A stretch of 11,257 nucleotides of DNA from Mesoaciditogaceae bacterium (GTDB lineage: Bacteria > Thermotogota > Thermotogae > Mesoaciditogales > Mesoaciditogaceae): NCBI GenBank assembly GCA_015486145.1, contig WFSH01000051.1, forward strand, positions 1-11,257, in the 5' to 3' direction. Below, in pieces: positions 1-5,466 of this stretch. The position numbers and the translations under genes were made by a program. Position 1 is the first letter of the stretch. The number at the start of each line of letters is the position of its first letter. The notes beneath the pieces are model-generated. The model was given only the letters and a program-made list of their open reading frames with translations. It made no database searches and was not told the origin of the DNA.

Positions 1-131
1 AGCGAATCTAACAGGATGTTAATATGCAGCATGCTCTGTTTTTTGTCATTCTGAACTTGATTCAGAATCTCGATCCACCTTGTTAGTTGCTTGGAGATCC
101 TGAATAGTTCCTACGGAACTTTCAGGATGAC
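1..131. repeat. Interspersed palindromic repeat, copy 1
   Basis: Bases 1-107 recur almost unchanged at 11149-11257. The core 45-131 is strongly self-complementary. Hairpin one pairs ATTCTGAA (48-55) with TTCAGAAT (61-68). Hairpin two pairs ATCCTGAA plus AGTTCC (97-104, 106-111) with GGAACT plus TTCAGGAT (115-120, 121-128), leaving a 3-base loop and one bulged T. The ends are GTCATTCTGAA (45-55) and TTCAGGATGAC (121-131), inverted with one mismatch, as in a MITE or REP-like element. A smaller hairpin, TAACA-GGA-TGTTA, lies at 9-21. No ORF is inside, so any mobility would have to be supplied in trans. The octamer AGCGAATC at 1-8 recurs at 158-165. Confidence 0.8.
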
Positions 132-168
132 GCTGTGGTCAAAGATTTCAATAAAAGAGCGAATCAGT

Positions 169-228
169 TTTGACAAGGCTTCAAAAAAATTACACTCACC
201 GCTTGTAAAGCGGTACTAAAATGTCAAA
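169..228. other. Nested inverted repeats upstream of the transporter
   Basis: An outer inverted repeat TTTGACA (169-175) / TGTCAAA (222-228) encloses a perfect hairpin ACCGCTT-GTA-AAGCGGT (198-214). No T-run follows on the + strand. Read on the minus strand, the hairpin is followed some bases later by seven T's (from 189 down), so it might be a weak terminator for a gene to the left of the window. It could equally be a remnant of the adjacent repeat cluster. No gene is visible between 132 and 342. Confidence 0.4.
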
Positions 229-256
229 GAATGTTGTTATTCAAAAATACTACCCA

Positions 257-305
257 CACGATCGTGAAGAAATCCCATCGATGTGATGAAAAGATATGGT
301 AGAAT
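257..305 (+). promoter_or_regulatory. Putative promoter and operator of the sugar importer
   Basis: An extended -10 box, TG-G-TAGAAT, lies at 297-305, about 38 bases before the preferred start codon. No good -35 hexamer is seen. Two perfect palindromes sit where a regulator would bind: CACGATCGTG (257-266) and CATCGATG (276-283), the latter over the expected -35 position. This fits substrate-dependent control of a sugar transporter, but no regulator gene is in the window and the palindromes are short. Confidence 0.45.
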
Positions 306-328
306 ATTGTTGTGACAAATTGTTCATG

Positions 329-334
329 AGGAGG
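329..334 (+). promoter_or_regulatory. Ribosome binding site that decides a TTG start
   Basis: AGGAGG at 329-334 abuts the in-frame GTG at 334, which is too close to serve it, but lies 8 bases from the TTG at 343. TTG 343 is therefore the more likely start; it also begins a clean signal peptide (MKRFFVIVLA...). Confidence 0.75.
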
Positions 335-342
335 TGAAAGAA

Positions 343-1611
343 TTGAAAAGATTTTTTGTGATCGTTTTGGCTATAGCGATTCTCATGTTAGCCAGTGTTG
401 GAATCGCCCAGAAAGTAACGCTCAACATGATACAAGTCTTTACCAGTCCGCAAAGAACGCAGATACTACAGAATATCATCAAAGAATTTGAAAAATTACA
501 TCCAAATGTACACATAAATCTCATTTCTCCACCTTACGAAACTGCGTACCAAAAAGTCTATCTGATGCTTAGCACCAAACAACCGTTAGACATCGTTGAA
601 GTCGGGGATTGGTCTTTAGAAGGGGTGGTACGACTTGGAAGAATGGAAAACTTGAATCCATACATAAAGAAATGGAAGGGAGCAGATGGTCTCATTCCAG
701 GTCTTTGGAAAGCGGTAAGAGTGACAGGAGGTAAGGCCTATATAGTCCCCAATGGAGTTTACGCAAAAACTCTCTTTTACAGACCAAGCATACTTGCAAA
801 GTATGGTATAACAAAAGTACCTCAAACTATGCGGGAACTGTACGCAGATTGTATTAAGCTCACAGATCCAGCCAAAAATCAGTACGGTTTCGATTTTAGA
901 GGAACAGGCCTTCCTACGAATTTCATTGATATAATAACGACTTCTTACATAAATGATATAGATCCATCAAACATGTATAAGCTCACAAATGGCAAGCTTT
1001 GGTTTAAGGATCCAAGAGCTATTGAAGGGCTTAAACTATATCTGGATTTTTACAAAAATACTGCTCCTAAGGATTCTATAAATTGGGGATTTGATGAACA
1101 AGTCAACGCCTTTGTTTCCGGAATCACGCCCTTTTTATTTCAAGATCCTGACACTACAGGCCTTCTCAACAAACTGCTTAAGAAGGGAGAATACAAAACT
1201 GCACCACTTCCAGTTGGACCGTCCGGAAAGGTGTATCCAAGTTACGGCTTTGGTGGATGGGGGATCCCCAACTATTCGAAGCACAAAGAATTAGCTTGGG
1301 AGTTCATCAAATTCTTCACAACGCCAAAGATCTCTGCCTATTTTTGTAAAGAATATGGAGCACTCCCGGTTTTAAAATCTGTTTATGATAACGATCCATA
1401 TTTCAGTACGGGCGTGTTTGAAGGATGGAAGGAGATGTTCAAGAATCCAAAAAAATATGTGTTTACCTCTTATCCGCTTGCAAATCCAGGGTGGACAAAA
1501 TGGACAAAATTCCAACAAGATACCATGCAACAATGCTTACTCGGAAGATTGAGTATTGAACAAATGACGGACAAATGGTATGATTATTGGAAAAAATCCT
1601 TTGGAATGTAA
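343..1611 (+). CDS. ABC transporter, family 1 carbohydrate-binding protein
   Basis: Extracytoplasmic solute-binding protein of a carbohydrate ABC importer (MalE/UgpB-like, family 1), about 422 residues, normal for the family. It captures a sugar in the periplasm and delivers it to the two permeases encoded next. The N-terminus is a signal peptide: KR, then a hydrophobic run to VGIAQ, with no lipobox cysteine. The mature protein would therefore be soluble, as is common for binding proteins in the Thermotogota. The two-lobe pattern is visible: an early TLNMIQVFTSP strand, an FEKLHPNVHINLISPPYE segment, mid-protein FGGWGIPNYSKHKELAWEFIKFF, and a C-terminal helix ending in DKWYDYWKK. Start chosen at TTG 343 from the ribosome binding site; an in-frame GTG at 334 would add three residues. 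Family assignment is confident. The substrate cannot be read from sequence; maltooligosaccharide, trehalose or glycerol-phosphate types are all possible. Confidence 0.92.
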   Translation: MKRFFVIVLAIAILMLASVGIAQKVTLNMIQVFTSPQRTQILQNIIKEFEKLHPNVHINLISPPYETAYQKVYLMLSTKQPLDIVEVGDWSLEGVVRLGRMENLNPYIKKWKGADGLIPGLWKAVRVTGGKAYIVPNGVYAKTLFYRPSILAKYGITKVPQTMRELYADCIKLTDPAKNQYGFDFRGTGLPTNFIDIITTSYINDIDPSNMYKLTNGKLWFKDPRAIEGLKLYLDFYKNTAPKDSINWGFDEQVNAFVSGITPFLFQDPDTTGLLNKLLKKGEYKTAPLPVGPSGKVYPSYGFGGWGIPNYSKHKELAWEFIKFFTTPKISAYFCKEYGALPVLKSVYDNDPYFSTGVFEGWKEMFKNPKKYVFTSYPLANPGWTKWTKFQQDTMQQCLLGRLSIEQMTDKWYDYWKKSFGM

Positions 1612-1625
1612 TTTGACCTTGTAGA

Positions 1626-1651
1626 GGCAGCCCTATGCGGCTGCCCTTTTT
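1626..1651 (+). terminator. Intrinsic terminator inside the importer operon
   Basis: GGCAGCC (1626-1632) pairs perfectly with GGCTGCC (1639-1645) around a 6-base loop and is followed by CTTTTT. It lies between the binding-protein gene and the first permease gene. Partial termination here would give more binding protein than permease, a common arrangement in binding-protein operons. No separate permease promoter is evident, so readthrough is expected. Confidence 0.85.
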
Positions 1652-1666
1652 GTAAGGATGGTAAAA

Positions 1667-2572
1667 TTGCCGAGTTCTTCAAAGCAAGTTGGCCTAAAAC
1701 TCAAAAGATTTATCTTCTGTATGCTTTTACCAACATTTGCTATCATATTGGTTTTAACATATTATCCGACAATCGAGGGTACAATTCTTGCTTTTAAAGA
1801 TTACAGTGTCTTCAACTTTCAAAACATTCATTTTGTGGGATTTGACAACTTTAAGACCATTTTTGAAGATCCGGAGTTTGCCATTGCTGCTTGGAATACG
1901 ATTTGGTGGATAGCATTTTCCGTAACACTTCAGTTGCTTCTTGGATTTGCACTGGCTCTGCTTATGCGAAAACCATTTAAAGGGCGCGGGCTTTACGCTG
2001 GTATAGTTTTCTATCCTTGGGCATTGTCAGGCTTTGCTATTGGAATACTTTGGTCTTGGCTTTTAAATGGACAATTTGGATTGATAAACGATATTCTGAT
2101 AAAGATGCACATCTTAAATCATGGTATAAATTTTCTTGCCAATCCTAAGTACGCTTTTATATCTGTGATTGCAGTTAACGTTTGGTATGGTATTCCATTT
2201 TTTGCCATTATGATTCTTGCTGCTCTTCAATCTATTCCCGATTCTCTTTACGAGTCGGCAGAAATAGATGGGGCTGGATCCATCATGAAGTTTTTCCACA
2301 TAACCATTCCGTACATAAAACCAACTCTTGTGAGTACTGTGCTTTTAAGAATTATCTGGGTGATGAATTTTCCCGATATTATTTACGGAATGACTCGTGG
2401 TGGTCCTGCTGGCACGACCAACATACTTGCCACTTATATGATAAATATTGTATATTTTGAATCTGATTACAGTAAAGCTTCTGCCGTTGGATTGGTGATC
2501 ATAAGTGCTTTGACCTTGTACACATTGTTCTATCTTAGATTGACATCTTCTTATGAAATGGGAGAATTGTGA
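1667..2572 (+). CDS. Sugar ABC transporter permease, MalF/UgpA type
   Basis: Inner-membrane permease subunit of the carbohydrate importer, about 301 residues with six apparent membrane segments. The first starts near residue 13 (KRFIFCMLLPTFAIILVL). A short periplasmic stretch, IEGTILAFKDYSVF, follows and is typical of MalF/UgpA/LacF-type proteins. The cytoplasmic EAA loop that contacts the ATPase is clear near residues 196-215 (ESAEIDGAGSIMKFFHITIP). AAGGATGG (1654-1661) sits 5 bases before TTG 1667 and overlaps the ATG at 1658, which has no usable ribosome binding site of its own; TTG 1667 is therefore preferred, and the ATG would add three residues. The gene overlaps the next permease gene by one base. 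Substrate unknown. Confidence 0.9.
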   Translation: MPSSSKQVGLKLKRFIFCMLLPTFAIILVLTYYPTIEGTILAFKDYSVFNFQNIHFVGFDNFKTIFEDPEFAIAAWNTIWWIAFSVTLQLLLGFALALLMRKPFKGRGLYAGIVFYPWALSGFAIGILWSWLLNGQFGLINDILIKMHILNHGINFLANPKYAFISVIAVNVWYGIPFFAIMILAALQSIPDSLYESAEIDGAGSIMKFFHITIPYIKPTLVSTVLLRIIWVMNFPDIIYGMTRGGPAGTTNILATYMINIVYFESDYSKASAVGLVIISALTLYTLFYLRLTSSYEMGEL

Positions 2573-3405
2573 TGAGAAAAAAGCACGTGCTGGCGAAATC
2601 TTTGAGATTTTTCTTCCTTTCTCTTTACCTTCTTGCCGCTGTTGTACCTCTATTTTGGATTTTTATAACTTCTGTCAAACCTTCAACAGAGGTTTACACT
2701 TATCCCCTTATTTACTGGCCCAGACACTTCACGTTTGAGAATTACAAATTTCTTTTCCTTTTTGCCAATTTTTTGCAGTACTTCAAGAACAGTTTGTTTG
2801 TTTCTGTTGTTTCATCCCTTATAGCGATGGTCTTTGCCACATTAAGCGGTTATGTAATGGCACGCTACAAGTTTAAATTCAAAGGGACTCTCATTGTTTT
2901 CCTTTTCTTTGCTCAGATGATACCAGCATATCTGATCATGATCCCACTATTCAAAATGTTTTCCGATCTTGGTCTTATAAATAACCTTTGGGGATTGATG
3001 ATCGTTTACGTGAACATTGCAGTATCTTTCAGCACGATAATGGCGCGTGGGTTCTTCTCAAGAATTCCGAGATCACTTGAAGAAGCAGCGTTGATGGATG
3101 GATGTTCAAGAGTGGGGGCAATATTTAGAATTACGATACCACTTTCGCTTCCGGGATTAGCAGCAATCTTTAGCTTTTCCTTTGTCAACACGTGGAACGA
3201 ACTCTTCACTGCAGCTTTGTTTTTAAGCAGCAACTCCAAGATGACCGTGCCAGTTGCACTTTATTCTTTCATATCCAAAGCAGGTATACAATGGAATGTC
3301 ATGAGTGCCGGCTTGATCGTTGCACTTTTACCCACCATCCTGGTTTTTGCGATTGCTCAAAGATACATAATTGCAGGTCTTACGCAAGGAGCTGTAAAGG
3401 AATAA
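2572..3405 (+). CDS. Sugar ABC transporter permease, MalG/UgpE type
   Basis: Second permease subunit, about 277 residues with six apparent membrane segments, expected to pair with the upstream permease. The N-terminal segment LYLLAAVVPLFWIFITSVKP followed by an E-hexapeptide and YPLIYWP is the usual MalG/UgpE opening. The EAA loop is at about residues 170-190 (EEAALMDGCSRVGAIFRITIP), and the protein ends IIAGLTQGAVKE as this family typically does. Start ATG 2572 overlaps the upstream TGA (TGATG) and has GGAGA 6 bases ahead, so translation is probably coupled; GTG 2569 is an alternative one codon upstream. No ATP-binding subunit follows. The importer probably borrows a general MsmX/MalK-like ATPase encoded elsewhere. 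Confidence 0.9.
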   Translation: MRKKHVLAKSLRFFFLSLYLLAAVVPLFWIFITSVKPSTEVYTYPLIYWPRHFTFENYKFLFLFANFLQYFKNSLFVSVVSSLIAMVFATLSGYVMARYKFKFKGTLIVFLFFAQMIPAYLIMIPLFKMFSDLGLINNLWGLMIVYVNIAVSFSTIMARGFFSRIPRSLEEAALMDGCSRVGAIFRITIPLSLPGLAAIFSFSFVNTWNELFTAALFLSSNSKMTVPVALYSFISKAGIQWNVMSAGLIVALLPTILVFAIAQRYIIAGLTQGAVKE

Positions 3406-3408
3406 ATG

Positions 3409-3439
3409 TCCATTAAAATTTGGGATGGATTTTATTTTG
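3409..3439 (+). terminator. Weak candidate terminator after the permease operon
   Basis: A 5-bp stem TCCAT (3409-3413) / ATGGA (3425-3429) with an 11-base loop is followed by TTTTATTTT. It is the only terminator-like structure seen after the last permease. The T-rich end TTTTATTTTGAAGCA (3430-3444) is nearly repeated at 3466-3480, so it may instead be part of a small duplication. Confidence 0.25.
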
Positions 3440-3467
3440 AAGCAACGAACATTACTTCCTGTAAATT

Positions 3468-3608
3468 TTATTTTGAGGCATCACGCTTCCTTGCCATCTT
3501 CCAAATATCGAAGTATATATCCTTGAGTTTCATGTTCCTGTATTCCTCCATTCTTTTGAATTTCTTGGTTCTTGAGAATAGGATACGGGAACTTTTTTCC
3601 TTTTTCAC
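3468..3608 (-). CDS. Doubtful 46-residue basic micro-ORF, antisense in gap
   Basis: On the minus strand a GTG at 3608 is preceded by AGGTAGG five bases upstream and opens a 46-residue frame ending at TAA (3470-3468). The peptide is very basic in its first half (KKEKSS...SRTKKFKRM) and continues as a likely amphipathic helix, EEYRNMKLKDIYFDIWKMAR, ending KRDASK. I do not recognise it. It could be a real small protein, or the C-terminal remnant of a decayed gene such as a transposase. It lies convergent to the transporter operon and divergent from the propeller lipoprotein gene. An overlapping + strand frame in the same gap looks worse, with no ribosome binding site and low-complexity F/S/L/Y composition. 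The last 15 bases of this frame recur just beyond its stop (3430-3444). Confidence 0.25.
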   Translation of the reverse strand: MKKEKSSRILFSRTKKFKRMEEYRNMKLKDIYFDIWKMARKRDASK

Positions 3609-3661
3609 CCTTTCCTACCTTTTTACAGCATATTGTACACTATCCCGCCAGTAGTAATTTG

Positions 3662-3670
3662 TGATATAAT
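3662..3670 (+). promoter_or_regulatory. Extended -10 promoter of the propeller/FN3 operon
   Basis: TG-A-TATAAT at 3662-3670 is a perfect extended -10 element, 33 bases before the preferred GTG start. The expected -35 region (around 3642-3647) does not resemble TTGACA, as is common for extended -10 promoters. It would give a leader of about 25 bases. Confidence 0.65.
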
Positions 3671-3702
3671 TAGTGTAATTGTCTTTGGCTGGGGGTGTTT
3701 TT

Positions 3703-5466
3703 GTGCGAAGGTACATTTTTGTCACTTTATTTATCGTAACACTGGCCTTTGTTCTGACTTCCTGCATGAATCAAACTGCTATTGAAAATCCAAGACTCTC
3801 TTACATTTTTAAGCAAAACCGTTCTCGAAGTCTTTCAGCAACATGGACCAATTCTTGGAAATATCTGACAAATAATTGGGTAGTATCATCACCTATGATT
3901 TTTGATGGGGTTGTTTATGTGGGAAGTGTTGATCACAACTTCTATGCACTTAATGCTCGAACTGGGGCTAAACTTTGGAACGTGGAACTTGCAGGGCCTG
4001 TGATTTCGTCTCCTGCCATGTATGATGGAAACATTTACGTTACCGCCGCAAGTTTAAGTAATCTTTCTATGAATGCAACTGGTGTTGGCTATCTTTACAA
4101 AATTTCTTTATCTGGGAAAAAGACGATTCTCTACAAATTTCCTGGTATAGTTGGAACTTCGCCAGTTATAGATTCTAACGGAACTGTTTATGTCGGTTGT
4201 CTTAACGGTAAAATGTATGCTGTGAATGAAGATGGAAGTTTAAAATGGTCATATCAGACCGGCGGAAGAATAGGTTCTTCTCCTTCACTATCTGCATATG
4301 GAAATACAGTCTATTTCGGCAGCGAAGATGGATATCTCTACGCTTTAAACACTTCAGATGGAACTCTTGATTGGAAATATAAAACAAGCGGTGCAATTGT
4401 TTCTTCCCCCGCGATAGATGAAAATGGCACCATCTACTTTGGATGTCTCGATGGATATGTGTACGCTGTGAAAGAAGATGGAAAATTATTATGGAAATTC
4501 GATACCGGTGGAAGAATTGGCTCATCTCCATCAATATCTGAAAATACTTTGTACGTGGGAAATGAAAAGGGATATCTTTATGCCATAGACACGACGACAG
4601 GGAATATAGTATGGTCTTACAAAACGGGTGGATACATCATGTCATCTCCAGCAGTAGATTCCGATGGCACAATTTACGTTGGAAGCGCCGATGGTTATCT
4701 TTATGCGATAAATTCTTCGGGGAAACTTCAGTGGAGATATCCAACGGGAGACGTTGTAGGCTCTTCTCCGGCAATAGGCAAAGACGGAGAAATATATTTT
4801 GGATCGAATAGTGGGTATGTGTATGCCATAGTTGGAAATGGTGTAGGTCTTAGTGCAGGACCTTGGCCCATGTTTAGAAAAGATGATCAACATTTGGCGA
4901 TTGCATCTTCAACTACTGGTGAAAAGCTTCTTGGTGACTTTAACAATAACGGGAAACTTGATTTTGATGATCTTATGAGTTTTGCAATGGTGTGGGGAGC
5001 TCGAAAGGGAGATTCAAGATACAACGTTCTCTATGATATAGGACCCGCAAAGCAAAACGCAAATGGCATTTACGTTATAGCGTATCCTGATGGGAAGATA
5101 AATTTTCAAGACTTGATGGTTTTTGCAATGAATTGGGGGAAAACTCTTATCAACTCTTCAGAACTCGCTTCATTTAATTCAGTAAAAAAAGACTTAAATG
5201 TAATTGAAAATAATGAGGGAAAGTTTGTTACCATGAAAATGAATCTGCGTGGAAAAATTGGAGTTGACATCGTTATCAAGGAAAATGGCACACAATTTGT
5301 AGGAAAATCTGGACTTAATTCGGACATCGTACTAATCAAAGAAGGAAATGGGTTGTTAGAAGTTATGGCTGCTGGTATTGGTAAACCATTTAGCGGGACG
5401 CTTACGCTTAAATTTAGAAGTAATTCAGGTTATCGCCCTGAAATAATCAAGGAGGTTTCAAGATGA
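3703..5466 (+). CDS. Lipoprotein: PQQ-like beta-propeller plus dockerin-like module
   Basis: Predicted exported lipoprotein of about 587 residues. Signal peptide 1-20 ends in lipobox LTSC (Cys21). Residues ~48-400 hold eight repeats of ~38-40 residues with the pattern SSPAI..DGTIYVGS.DGYLYAI....G...W...TGG, the count of a full eight-bladed PQQ/BamB-type propeller, closed by PWPMFRKDDQH. The repeat alone does not imply PQQ binding or enzyme activity; a binding or scaffold role is more likely. Residues ~411-480 are dockerin-like: the first loop DFNNNGKLDFDD (412-423) has the calcium-ligand pattern, while the second (ends PDGKINFQD, 462-470) lacks its first ligands. Residues ~481-587 are beta-rich and unrecognised. 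GTG 3703 is preferred because GGGGGTG lies 5 bases before it; a TTG at 3679 would add eight residues ahead of the signal peptide. The stop overlaps the next start (ATGA), so the two genes are co-translated. Confidence 0.88.
   Translation: MRRYIFVTLFIVTLAFVLTSCMNQTAIENPRLSYIFKQNRSRSLSATWTNSWKYLTNNWVVSSPMIFDGVVYVGSVDHNFYALNARTGAKLWNVELAGPVISSPAMYDGNIYVTAASLSNLSMNATGVGYLYKISLSGKKTILYKFPGIVGTSPVIDSNGTVYVGCLNGKMYAVNEDGSLKWSYQTGGRIGSSPSLSAYGNTVYFGSEDGYLYALNTSDGTLDWKYKTSGAIVSSPAIDENGTIYFGCLDGYVYAVKEDGKLLWKFDTGGRIGSSPSISENTLYVGNEKGYLYAIDTTTGNIVWSYKTGGYIMSSPAVDSDGTIYVGSADGYLYAINSSGKLQWRYPTGDVVGSSPAIGKDGEIYFGSNSGYVYAIVGNGVGLSAGPWPMFRKDDQHLAIASSTTGEKLLGDFNNNGKLDFDDLMSFAMVWGARKGDSRYNVLYDIGPAKQNANGIYVIAYPDGKINFQDLMVFAMNWGKTLINSSELASFNSVKKDLNVIENNEGKFVTMKMNLRGKIGVDIVIKENGTQFVGKSGLNSDIVLIKEGNGLLEVMAAGIGKPFSGTLTLKFRSNSGYRPEIIKEVSR

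Noticed and set aside
170..196. TTGACA (170-175) as a promoter -35
   Set aside because: The only -10-like hexamer, TACACT at 191, is at 15-base spacing and poor, and the extended -10 at 297-305 is better placed for the importer.
3406..3654. An 82-residue + strand frame in the gap after the permeases
   Set aside because: Its ATG directly follows the permease stop without a ribosome binding site, and the product is low-complexity F/S/L/Y-rich, as expected from reading A+T-rich DNA by chance.
4202..4534. A 110-residue minus-strand frame
   Set aside because: It lies wholly inside the regular propeller repeats. The repeating codons of the real gene keep the antisense frame open; there is no start signal of its own.
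3844..4900. PQQ-dependent dehydrogenase
   Set aside because: Only the structural blade repeat is present. I see no quinone- or calcium-site signature of the dehydrogenases and no cytochrome domain, so an enzyme call is not supported.
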